Shown in pieces: positions 25,364 through 37,392 of a DNA stretch of 64,000 bases. The stretch spans positions 404,501 to 468,500 of the forward strand of contig MCFH01000019.1 of assembly GCA_002104945.1 (NCBI GenBank). Direction: 5' to 3'. This DNA is from Piromyces finnis (taxonomy: Eukaryota > Neocallimastigomycota > Neocallimastigomycetes > Neocallimastigales > Neocallimastigaceae). The notes beneath the pieces were generated by a model. The model was not told the origin of the DNA. It saw nothing but the letters and a program-made list of their open reading frames with translations, and searched no databases. Numbering within the stretch: the first letter of the stretch is position 1; each line of letters starts with the position of its first letter. A program made the translations under genes and the position numbers.

Positions 25364-27702
25364 TTATTTTTCTTCGGTTTCATTATTTTCATTGTTATCA
25401 GTTTTATCACTTTTACCAAATGATAACCAACTCTTAATTTTACCAAATAAGCCTGTATTATTTCCTTTTTCATTCTTACTACTCTTTTTTGATGCTGAAC
25501 TCTTTCTAGAAGATATTGATAATAAGGATCCACGTTTTTCCTATTTTTAATATTTTTCAATATTTTTAGTTTATTATTATTATTATTGAGAAGTTTGATT
25601 ATTAAATTCATTTTATATATAATAAAATTATATAATATTAGTTAAACCCTTAATAATATTTTATATAATATTTAATTTATCATTAATAAATTACCTTCTT
25701 CTTCTTCTTCTTTAAACTTTCTTTTGAGCCATCTAAATCTTCATTAGAAGTTTGTAAGGATTCCTTTGATTCTGATTTCTTTCCAAGTCTATCTATAATT
25801 TCAATATGAGATTCTGATTTTTTAACTTCAGCTTCTTTAATTTCATCAACCTTATTTTTAGCTTCAGTTTCTTTTTCCTTAGCCTTTTCTTCTTTTTCTT
25901 CCTTTTTCTTTTCTACATCCTTTTTAATTTCATCAACCTTTTCTTTAACTTGCTCTTTAATTTCAGCTGCCTTTTCTATAACTTTTTCGGTTAAAGAAGG
26001 TCCGGCTTCTTCTTTTTCTTTTTCTTTTTCTTCTTCTTTCTCCTTAGCTTTTTCTTCTCTTTCTTCTTTTTTTTGTTCTATATCTTTCTTAATTTCATCA
26101 ACCTTTTCTTTAACTTGTTCTTTAATTTCAGCTGCCTTTTCTATAACTTTTTCGGTTAAAGAAGGTCCGGCTTCTTCTTTTTCTTTTTCTTTTTCTTCTT
26201 CTTTCTCCTTAGCTTTTTCTTCTCTTTCTTCTTTTTTTTGTTCTATATCTTTCTTAATTTCATCAACCTTTTCTTTAACTTGTTCTTTAATTTCAGCTGC
26301 CTTTTCTATAACTTTTTCGGTTAAAGAAGGTCCGGCTTCTTCTTTTTCTTTTTCTTTTTCTTCTTCTTTCTCCTTAGCTTTTTCTTCTCTTTCTTCTTTT
26401 TTTTGTTCTATATCTTTCTTAATTTCATCAACCTTTTCTTTAACTTGTTCTTTAATTTCAGCTGCCTTTTCTATAACTTTTTCGGTTAAAGAAGGTCCGG
26501 CTTCTTCTTTTTCTTTTTCTTTTTCTTTTTCTTTCTCCTTAGCTTTTTCTTCTCTTTCTTCTTTTTTTTGTTCTATATCTTTCTTAATTTCATCAACCTT
26601 TTCTTTAACTTGTTCTTTAATTTCAGCTGCTTTTTCCATAACTTTTTCGGTTAAGGTTGGTTCAGCAACTTCTTTAATTTCTTCTTTTACTTCTTCTTTT
26701 TCTTCTTCTTTGACTTCTTCTTTAACTTCCTCTTTTTCCTCTTCTTTGACTTCTTCTTTGACTTCTTCTTTTACTTCTTCTTTGACTTCTTCTTTAACTT
26801 CTTCTTTAACTTCTTCTTTGACCTCTTCTTTTACTTCCTCTTTAACTTCTTCTTTGACTTCTTCTTTAACTTCTTCTTTTATTTCCTCTTTTTCTTCCTC
26901 TTTGACTTCTTTAACTTCTTCTTTTACTTCTTCTTTTTCTTCTTCTTTGACTTCTTCTTTAACTTCTTCTTTAACTTCTTCTTTGACCTCTTCTTTGACT
27001 TCTTCTTTTACTTCCTCTTTAACTTCTTCTTTGACTTCTTCTTTAACTTCTTCTTTTATTTCCTCTTTTTCTTCCTCTTTGACTTCTTTAACTTCTTCTT
27101 TTACTTCTTCTTTTTCTTCTTCTTTTTCTTCTTCTTTGACTTCTTCTTTAACTTCCTCTTTTTCCTCTTCTTTGACTTCTTCTTTAACTTCTTCTTTTAC
27201 TTCCTTTTTGACTTCCTCTTTGACTTCTTCTATAGTTTCTTCTATACAAACAACATTATTAATATTTCCACCTTCATCCTTTTCATTTGGTTGATCAGAA
27301 TCAAATACCCATTGATCATCAACAATAAATTTATAATATATTTTTTGTTTAAGTGGAATATCGACTTCTTTACTAAAAGAGCCATCTTCATGTTTTGTTA
27401 AGACTTCATCTTTAGTCCACTGTTTCATGCCATAATAAAAATAAAATATTAATTATATATACCAATTATAAATATATTTAATATATATATATATATTTAC
27501 ATTATTAAATGTTCCAGTAACAATAACTACGTTTGGTGAACCTTTATTCCATGTAAATCTTTATAATATTGTTAAATATGGCATATTTATAAAAAAAAAT
27601 TTAGAATACAAAAATCATATCTTTTATTTCTTAATTTGATATATATACTATATACAATAATGTTGATAATTTATTATTATATACATACTTATGCAAAACC
27701 AT
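25364..27702 (-). CDS. AMPK-type glycogen-binding module (CBM48-like) with long Lys/Glu repeat tail, Crp1/Mdg1-like architecture
   Basis: Exons 27702-27689, 27558-27501, 27419-25695 and 25540-25364 (minus) give 1974 nt, 657 aa. The short first exons complete the domain: MVLHK + FTWNKGSPNVVIVTGTFNN + WTKDEV. Residues 1 to about 80 then read as an AMPK-beta-type glycogen-binding module with VTGTFNNW, IYYKFIVDDQWVFD and GNINNVV, in the family order. Next come about 190 residues of KEEVKEE-type repeats and five 55-residue repeats containing LTEKVIEKAAEIKEQ. A Ser/Lys-rich end follows with GLFGKIKSWLSFGKSDK. Yeast Crp1/Mdg1 share an N-terminal module of this class with a long charged tail. The tail is predicted to be one charged helix. 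Starting at the internal Met at 27428 would lose the first third of the module, so that start was rejected. Confidence 0.8.
25826..26660 (-). repeat. Five tandem 165-bp coding repeats (55 aa each)
   Basis: The segment reading LTEKVIEKAAEIKEQ on the minus strand recurs with anchor sequence (ttaaagaaggtccgg on plus) at 25991, 26156, 26321 and 26486, and a diverged form at 26651: spacing exactly 165 bp. Units 2-4 look nearly identical at DNA level, so expansion was recent. The outermost unit, toward the 3' end, has diverged. A second, finer repeat (KEEVKEE, about 26665-27240) precedes it in the protein. Confidence 0.9.
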
Positions 27703-28735
27703 GCTGTTATATTTTATTTTCTTTATTAAAGTATGAATTATTAGAAATATGTTTTTTTTTAATAGTTATAACTATAATAAAAAAATTTTTTATACATTTA
27801 TAATTAATGTTAGTATATACTTGTAGTTACTACTATTTTAAAGGAACAAAAAACTTATTTAAAATTTACAAAATAAAATTGTATAATAAAAATAATAATA
27901 TAAATAAAAAATAATATTATATTATTCTATTATATAACAATCAAATATAGTATAGTATTGTTTATATTCAAATTGTTTTCAAATAATTTTCCTTTTCTTA
28001 TTTTCTTATAAATAATAAAAAAATAAAAAAATATTGTTTTTAACAATTTTTTTCAAGCATATATAATTGATAATGAAAAAAAAAAACTTTGATATAGATT
28101 TTTAAATGGTGTATTACTTTTTAATTACAATAATCGGTTACTTTTTGGTTTTATTAATTAATAAAATGTTTTATTACAAAAATTAAATAACATGAACTGT
28201 TGAAAAATAAAAAAAAAATAAAAAAAATAACAAAATAAGATTTTTCCTACTAGCTTAACACAACAAATATAAGTATAGTTTAAACTTAAAATAAATCAAT
28301 ATTTAATGTATAAAATGTTATTTTTCAATTAAAAATTTTAAATCTTATTTTTTATAAAAAAAAAAAAAGTATTAAAATTATAATTAAAAAACATATTAAT
28401 ATTTTAAATTACTCTTATTAAAACAAGATATTAATAATAGCAATTTTAAATCAAAAATTATAAAGATAGAAAAGTTTATAATAAAATGAAGCTGACTGAC
28501 ATTGTCACAGGTTCATTTTATCATAAATGAACTTGTGACAAATTACTTTTTTTATTATTATTTTTTTACACTAAAAAAAAAAAAAAATCACAAAATTTAA
28601 ATAAATTGATGTTGTTTGCAACATGTAAATTAACACCAAGCTCTATTATTTTTGAAATTCGGAATAAAATATCGAAATACTACATTATATATAAATTTAT
28701 TTTATTTTTTAACTATATTTTATGTATTATTCTTA

Positions 28736-28785
<50 letters not shown>

Positions 28786-29391
28786 TTATTCCATTCCATT
28801 CTATTCTATTTTCTATACTTTTAACAATTAAAATAAAATCAGTATTAATAAATAATTATATTATGTTATTAAATCTTTATATTTTTAAATATAAGTAATA
28901 AATTTATATTAAACTTTAATCTCATTCAAACGTTGCATATAATATTAAAACTAATAAAAATTGAATAGTAAAAAAGTATTTTCAATTCTTTTTTTTTTCA
29001 TAATAACTATGATAATAATATATCAGTAGTATTAATGAAATTTTATAATTTTTTATTATAATAATAGAATAGATTTTAATAATGCATCAGAAAATTAATA
29101 TGTTTACAATAGTTGAAGTTATATTAATAAAAATATTATTTAAAAAGTATATGTTTTAACTTTAAATAAAAAAAATAATTAATGATATGAAAAATAATTA
29201 AATGGTATAATTGAAATAATTTGGTGATATAAATATCATATTAACATAATAATTTAATAAAAACAATAGTATTCTTTTTTTCTTAATGAAAAGTTCATGT
29301 ATATATATATATACATTTACAAAAAACCAAAGAAATAAAAATATTTTATTATAATCTAAATCTTTGTCTATGTATATACTTTATAAAATTT
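27703..29391. other. Intergenic 1.7 kb with hairpin and (TTA)n tract
   Basis: A/T-rich sequence between two genes on the minus strand. It includes an inverted repeat at 28502-28541 and a (TTA)n run at about 28737-28785. The 72-codon frame over that tract (28606-28824) is an artefact of the repeat. Confidence 0.55.
28502..28541. repeat. 17-bp inverted repeat (hairpin)
   Basis: Arms 28502-28518 and 28525-28541 are reverse complements with one mismatch and a 6-nt loop. The arms (ttgtcacaggttcattt) contain more G/C than their surroundings. It could be a structured RNA element, a protein-binding site, or the remnant of a foldback element. No poly(T) terminator-like context. Confidence 0.75.
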
Positions 29392-29744
29392 TTATAGTTT
29401 ATAATTAACTTCTTCGTAGTTATCATAATCATCGTCATCATCATCATAATATTCTTCAGAGCTTTCATTTTCATTTTCTTCTCCATGTATTTTTGGATGA
29501 TATGGACATACAATTCCACATGGTTTATATAATTTTAATATATAATGACATTCAGCAAGACCGCTGTAAACAGCATTTAAGAATACTGACTCTCCGTAAG
29601 AACAATGTAAATGGAATACTAATAAATTGAATTATAGAATAATTAATAATTTAGCAATTTTTTTTTAAAATTTAAAAATAATAATAAGCATTTAATATTC
29701 ATCAAAAAAATAAATATATGAATATTAAAAATACTATAATTATA

Positions 29745-29786
<42 letters not shown>

Positions 29787-31422
29787 GAATAAAAACTTAC
29801 AAATACGAGTTTGGTATCCTTTCCATAAAGCTTGAATTTTTGTTGCCGCTTTATTTCTTGTATCAATTTTAATTGCTCTAATTTTTCTAGCTTGATAATC
29901 TTTCCATGCCTTTTGTATTTTATATACACTACTTAATACTATTAATGCTTGTCTATAAAAATTTTTTTAAAAAAAAAAAAGAAAGAAAGAAAAATTATTA
30001 GTGTAACTTAAAAATTAATTTTTGAAAAGTAGTAATAAAATTCTGACCTTTTCTTTATCATTGTATTTCCTAATTCCTTTAATTCTGTTAATAAAGCAGG
30101 TTTAATAAGCTTACGAAGATGATAACCTTTTAAAAAAATATAATGAAAAAAGAAAAAAAGATCATTATAATATTATTTTATTTTAGTATCAATTAATTAT
30201 TTTTTTGGTTAATATTATAAAATATTATTTTAAATTGCTCATTTGTTTTTTAAAATATATATATATATATAAATGAAATATTACCTTTCCAATATTTTTG
30301 AATAACAATAGCTGATTCAATTTTCTAATATGGATAAATAGTACATTACATTAAAAGTAATTTATTAATACTTAATAGGTACTAGATAATTATTAAAAAT
30401 GATAATATTATTACCTTTTGTAGTTTTCTTTGTTCAAGAATAGCTTCATATTTAGCCTTCCACCATGTAGAAATAACTTCAACAGCGTTATTAATATCTA
30501 TAGAAAAAAAAAGTAAATATAATATAAAATATGTAGTATAAATAAAATAAAATTAACATAGAATTTAAAAAAAAAATAATAAATTAAAAATAATAGTTTT
30601 GATGATAATTTTTGTTTTTGTTTTTTTTTTTTTTTATTTTTTACCTTCAATTTTTCTGTTAAACATTTGAGCAATTTCACTATTATGGTATAATGTCCAG
30701 CATTTATATTTTGTTTGAATAATTTGAGCAGCTCTATTCAAATCAGCAATAGGTTTATTATATATACATTGGAAAAGTTTTGCCTTAATATACAGTGTTT
30801 TTCTCCAATTTCTTTGAATAATAAGAGCAGCATTATCTTTAATTTTGCTTTGTCTTTCCATTTTATTTCTATACATTCTTTGAATAACAATAGCAGCATT
30901 ATTGTATCTTCTTCTGATTTCATTACGCATTCTCTTACCAATATATCTTCTCCATGCTATAATAAATAATTATTTTTTTAAAAAAAGAAAAAAATAGTTA
31001 ATTAAATGTATAATATAATAATATATGTATTTAAAAAATTAAATAAATATATATTAAAACTTTACCTCTTTGAATTTTAATACATGCGAAAACACGACAA
31101 TAAGCATTTGGAGGAAATTGCGAAAAACTTTTTTGTTGACTATTAACTAATGAATCATTGAACGAATTCTTCTCATAATCCTATTTTTTTTTCAATCAAC
31201 AATATTAACAAAATATAATTTAATTCACATGATGTAAAAAAAATTATAACAGTAATACTAATATTTTATTAAATTTACCTCAAATAATTTTTTCTCTTCT
31301 TCTGGAAGATTTTTTTCACTATCAAGGAAATTAGGCCTTAAAATAAAAGTGTTGTCAAATTTCTTATCTTTTAAAAGTTAAAAAAAAATAGTATAATAGT
31401 ATTAAATAGATAGTCAATTAGG

Positions 31423-31469
<47 letters not shown>

Positions 31470-34425
31470 CATTTTATACATTTGATTAATATACATACTG
31501 TTTGTCACAATTACTGAATTTTGTACATCATTTATGGAAGATGCTGATACATTATTTGAAAATGGTTCACTTCCAAAATTTACGTTAATAGAAGGATTTT
31601 CATAGTAAATATCATTAATTTTTGAAATGTTTAAGGCAATTACTGGAATACAATGACCACTTTTTATATAATCTCCTTGAATTTTTTGATCATCTTCTGA
31701 AAAAAAGGTTGAACCGTATCCAAAAGCAATTTTTTTATCTTTTGTATTATACTCCATGGATATAGTACCTTTATATATATCAATTAAAAATCCCCATATT
31801 TTATACTCGATTTTTCCAGATTTATCAGTTTTATTTAATTCAGGTTCATAACTTTAATAATAAATATATATATAGTAAATACAAAAAAAAAAAAAGTAAT
31901 AGAAAAAAATTATATATATATATATTTAATATATTTTTTCTTCATATTCTATAGATATAAATTTAAAATTAATATAATTAAAAATATCTAATATTTCTTA
32001 CTTTTTTTTGATGTTATTCCAATATATATAACCTTCATTATCAAAACCAAAGGAATATTCATCCATACCTGGATAATAATCTTGATTACGATGTTTAGCC
32101 ATATCATGTATATAATATCCTAGAGGAAGTTGATAGATTTAAAAACATTGAATATGGTTTAATTCTATTTAGTAATAATACTATGAATTAAATTTTTTAT
32201 ATTCATTCTTTATGTTTGTATAATATACAATAGATATTTATAATAATGAATATTTATAATAATAAATATTTATTTTGGAATTACCAATTCTCCATAGTAC
32301 ATTATTTGTAGCATTAACTTCAAAATAAAATTTCATTTCACGTTCAACTTTTCTAATAATTTGAGACATAATATAGATAGTAGTATCAACCGTAAATGTA
32401 TTGATTTCTTCATGAATAATTGGAATAACTAATTTATAGCCTAATGCTAATAAACGTTTTTTAAGGATGGTTGCTGCACTCAATGGATATGTTAACAACA
32501 AATTTTGAAGTTGGTGTGAAGGATGAGCTAAATCCAATACTTGAGCCATAATATTATTGCACATAAATTCTTTTCCATTTGCTTGCATTGATTTTAAATC
32601 ATTATATACTTTGTTTAAAATGTCTAATTCTATGGGTCGTGATAATAGTCTAACTTTCCATGGTCCTTCCGTAGCATAGATGGCTTTCCATGGGAAAAAG
32701 AATGTTGACTCCTTTTTCTGACTTTCATTAATATTCAATTCACTTTCTGAACTTTTATTACTATCATTTTCAGTATCCTTATTTTCATTATCTTTTTGTA
32801 AATGTTCCAAATCCAATACTTCAATATCTTTTTTTTTCGTAACAGCAGGTTTTTTTTTAAGTTTATGTTCTAAATAATGAATATAACTTTTATCCTTTGT
32901 TTTTATTTTTTTCCTTTTTTCATTCTTTTCTTTATCTATGTCTTCTCCTTCCTGATAATTTTTCATTTTGTCTTGAGAAGCGTATTCCTCATCTTCTATT
33001 TCGTCATCATTTTCTTCAATAGGATCATAATTTTCTTTTATATAATGCTCTGTTTTTTTAAATTTTTCATCAAATTTCTTTACAATTTCATCACATGTAA
33101 TGGATTTTCTTTTATGTTCCAAATAATTATTAAATTTTGTGGCGTTATCATATTCCTCATTAATTTCAAAATCTTCTAATGATTTTGCATGTTCTTCAAT
33201 TAATTGAAGAATATTATCTCTTTCATTTTCATTAATTTCAATTTGATTTCTATCTGAATTAAGAGATAAATATTTACATCTTGTATTGTCTAAATATACC
33301 TTTATATATAATTCATTATTTTTTTCGAAAGAATGACAATTATTATCATTTCATTTATTTTAATAGAATAATTTTATTAGTAATTATTTTATTATAATTT
33401 TTTATATAATAAAACAATTATTTACCCTTGGTTGGAAATATATTTGTAAATCATCAGTTTCTAAATATTCTGATTTAATACCATCAAAACACAATATTGT
33501 TTGTTGTGTTTTATTAAACCTTTTAATTTTGTTTAACATAGATTCCGATAACATATCACCAAATCTAGTAATCATACTATACCTTTTTTTTTATTGTATC
33601 AAAATTAATATTTAAAATATTAAAATAATGGATAATCAAATACAAATTTATATTTTATACCCTGAAGAAAATATATTTTGTGATTCTACTTTTTGAGTGA
33701 TTCGTCTTTTCATTATAAATTCCAAAAAATTATCCTTATGTTGCTCCAAAATATTATATAAAGCTTTATAAAATATTTATTTTATATAAATATTTAAAAA
33801 AATATATATATATATATATATATTATGTTATTTTTGAAATTTCTTATTCCAATTGTAAACATCTCTATTATCCTTTATATATTTAATTAAAACATTACTT
33901 TTTTCATTATCTATTTTTTCCTTATAAATGTTTTTTATAATATTCTTTCTAACTGTTATATTTGTAATACCCATTAAAGCTTCCATTTTTAATTGATCAA
34001 GTTCTATTTCTTTATTTGTTGACTCAATTAAATTCTTTATGTCAAGAAATCAAACGAACAAATGTTATTTAATATAATCATTATAAATTAATTAAAATAC
34101 AATTATATTTTTTTATACTAAAATATATTAAAAAAAATAGAAAAAAGAATGATCTATAGATAAAATTACATTAACATGAGCTAAATCTTTCATCTCTTGA
34201 TATGCCATCAATTTTCGATGATGGGTAGATAGTTTTCGTATCTTCATGCATACTTCATGTACTGTATTTAAATCTTTAGTAAGATTTTTATTTGCCCCGA
34301 ACCTTTTTTTTTTTTTTAATGAATATATATTTAATTTATAACAATTTAATTCACACACTTTAACTAAAATAAGATAAATAATATCTATTATTACAAACTC
34401 TATACCCTTTTTCTGTTGTATTCAT
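29392..34425 (-). CDS. Large SPRY-domain protein with multiple C-terminal IQ motifs, 16 exons, 1043 aa
   Basis: Exons (minus): 34425-34406, 34302-34170, 34034-33899, 33763-33661, 33592/33582-33426 (157-nt form, start 33582), 33299-32285, 32119-32002, 31851-31499, 31367-31279, 31180-31066, 30956-30645, 30497-30415, 30324-30285, 30126-30048, 29952-29801, 29618-29392; 3132 nt. N-terminal third: helical, with a Lys/Glu-rich stretch around residues 210-310. A conserved-looking block begins EGPWKVRLLSRPIELD. Residues about 521-680 form a SPRY domain (GFDNEGYIYWN, IWGFLIDIYKGTISM, FGYGS, CIPVIALN, VNFGSEPF). From about 745 to 970 at least six IQ-like motifs (AAIVIQRMYRNK, AALIIQRNWRK, AAQIIQTKYK, AIVIQKYWKGY, VYKIQKAWKDY, ATKIQALWKGY) suggest calmodulin binding. 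The C-terminus is acidic (DDDDDYDNYEE). I do not recognise a named orthologue. A zoospore flagellar or cortical role would be speculation. The exon 3 donor is the least certain junction. Confidence 0.82.
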
Positions 34426-35508
34426 TTTGGATTTATATCTAGTTTTATTTCAATAAATTAAAAATATATAACATATAGCATAGGATAACTATAAAAAAGG
34501 GTTTTTTCAATTTAATAGATAATAAAAGGTAAGATAATATTTACTATAACTACAATGAGCAATATAAATTATAGATGAATATACAGTAGTATATAACGAA
34601 CTTTGATATTATTTCATTTTTTTAAATATTAATAATGATTAATATTACTATCGATACAATAATAATAAATATGAAAATTATATAAAATATAGTTTGATTT
34701 TTTATTTTGGCGATTTTTATTTGATAACATATTTATTATGTATAATCTTGAAAAGTTAAATTAGTAAAAAATCTTTATAAAAATTTTTTCTTTTAAATGA
34801 TATTATACAATATATAGTACAGTTTTTTTTTTTTTTAAAAAAAAGTGCTATTTAGTTTTATAAATATAAATAGATATTTTTAATAATAGTAATAATAAAT
34901 GTATAGAAAATTTATTAGATAATAATATTAAAAAATACTCTTAAAATATAATTGTCATAGAGTGAACATATTTTTCATTTTTTAGACAAAAAAAACTAAC
35001 ACTTAAAAAAAGAAAAAATATTTATAATAAAAGATTAGATTAATAATTTATATTATATTTAACCTTTACTAAAAAATTCAAAGAAAAAATATTTAAAAAT
35101 TTTAAAGGTTACAATTAATAGTACACAATTAATACATACATAAACTATTATATATGACTATTTTTATTAAATTTTTATATTATATCTACTTTATTTTAAA
35201 AACCATTTATTATGATATATATTTTTACATTAAAGAAAATAGAGTTATTTTGAAAAATTGCATAAAACTTTTTTTTTTTTGGTGTTTATGTAACAGCTTA
35301 TGAGTATGACACATTATTTAACAATTTCTTCATATATATAATATTACAATTAAAGAATATATTAGACAGTTATTTGCAATACTGGATATTAGTAAAATTA
35401 TAAAATTAAGCATTGAAATTGTATAATTTGTAGGTTCTTTTAATACAAAAATAAAATATTTATTTTTTTTTCTTTCATAATATAAACATTTATTAGAAAA
35501 AAAGTAAA

Positions 35509-35524
<16 letters not shown>

Positions 35525-35587
<63 letters not shown>
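35525..35587. repeat. (TAA)n microsatellite
   Basis: About 20 uninterrupted TAA/AAT triplets following a short AAAT tetramer run. Similar triplet tracts occur at about 28737-28785, 29746-29786, 56516-56550, 57566-57608 and 60217-60270. Confidence 0.9.
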
Positions 35588-35589
<2 letters not shown>

Positions 35590-37280
35590 TATATTTCTCC
35601 AAAATAATATAATAGTAATTATTGCTGAACAAAATATTATTCATAATAGAATGTACAACAGAATAAATAAAGATGACTACCATAATACTATTTCAAGTTT
35701 TATTAATATAAATTATATTACAAATATATATTTTAAATATATTATATACATAATACAGAGTTTTATAATATAATAGAAAAAGAAATGGAGTGCATTTCGG
35801 AATGCCATTAATGAATATTAATTTTAATTTATAAAACTACTTTTGAGAAATGTTTAAATTTTAATATATACAAAAAAGGTACATATTAAATAATATATGT
35901 ATTTAAAATAAATTATTCCTATAAAATATTTATGGTAATTTTTTAAAAATTTAACATGCGTTTTGATGTTTTTTTTTATATCATGTGATATATTAACATG
36001 TGCCCATTTCAAACTCCTTCATAAGTTTTTTTTTTTTAAAGTAATTTGGTATGTTCATTATAAATGAAAAAATATATATAATACATTCTAATTATTTCAT
36101 TTTAAAAAGTAATATATATGCTTATTTATGTATATAAAATTAATAAAATATAAAATTTAATTATCACGATTATAATTAAATTATAATTTTAAAATAGTCT
36201 AATAGCATTAGGATTAATATATTTATTCCTTATAAATAATAATAAGTAAAGAGTAATATATTCATTTCCTGTAAATATAAGTGAGAAATGATCATAAGTC
36301 AATTTTTATATACCATTATAATTTTAATATATATTTTAATTTAATTCCTTATTTTTTTTTATTTCTTTATTAATAACAATTTTAAATGTAATAAATATAT
36401 TATGAATATAGTTTAATATATTTTTAAAGAAAAAAAGACTTTATTACTTTAAAAATATATAATATTTACATATTAAAACTTTAAAAACCACTTTAAATTA
36501 AGAAATAATGAAGAAAATTATACATTAAAAGCTATTTTTTTTTATTTTAATATGTTTTTTATTAAAGGTCTACGTGTCTAAATATAAATTATTTATTTTG
36601 ATAAAATTTTTACTATCTTAAATAACCATGAATAGATAATGAATAATTGATAGGTACAATTACTATTTTTATTATGATAAACAAATATAATTATTATAAC
36701 TATATTAGAGTAATGCAAAAAAAAAAAGCAAATTCTATATATGCTTTTTGTTTAATTAATTTTCTTTTCATTAACTTTAATTTTTTTTTATCTAATTGAT
36801 TTATTATTAAGTATTTTTTTTTTTAAAAAAAAATTTAAAGAATCTTAATTAAAATTTAGCTTTAATATGGCTATTTTATTCAAAAAAAAAAAAAAAAAAA
36901 AACTAATTTTTAATAAAATTAAACAATTTATAATTTTCTTTCAACCTTAATTTCTTATTATTATCTAAAAAAAATATTTATTATTAAAATTTAATTATGA
37001 AACAAATACTCAAATTAAGAAAAGGCTAAATGGCTCAATATTATTTAAAAACAAACAAACAAACATATTATACTTGCAGCTCTATTTTTAAAATAACCAT
37101 AATTAAAAATAATATACTGTTTAATTCTATTAGTTTATATTTCCTTTTTTAATTTTGTATTCTTCAATTTAGCATTTTTTTTGTTTACTTTATAATTATT
37201 TCTTTTATAAAATAACTTTAATTTTTTTTAAAAATTATTGATAAATTATAATTTAAATAAAGTTAATAATCTCTTATTTT

Positions 37281-37392
37281 ATTACAATATATTCTAATAT
37301 GTCATTTTTTCACTTGTTTTATTACAATATATTTTAGTATGTCATTTTTTCACTTGTTTTATTACAATATATTCTAATATATCATTTTTTCA
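37281..37392. repeat. 40-bp tandem repeat, about 2.8 copies
   Basis: Units start at 37281, 37321 and 37361, each beginning attacaatatatt and containing gtcattttttcacttg. Two or three substitutions separate the copies and the third is incomplete. It lies in non-coding sequence. Confidence 0.88.

Noticed and set aside
26710-27294. 194-codon plus-strand frame rich in Ser/Thr/Leu
   Set aside because: Exact antisense of the Lys/Glu repeat; the repeat keeps several frames open.
27419-27428. Start of the glycogen-binding-module gene at the internal ATG (Met-Lys-Gln-Trp)
   Set aside because: The cag before Trp is a splice acceptor. Two upstream exons restore the VTGTFNNW part of the module in phase.
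28737-28790. CRISPR-like or array repeat
   Set aside because: Simple TTA microsatellite without spacers; the genome is eukaryotic.
35330-35683. 117-codon minus-strand frame with poly-Leu
   Set aside because: Translation of the (TAA)n microsatellite with AT-rich flanks; no domain.
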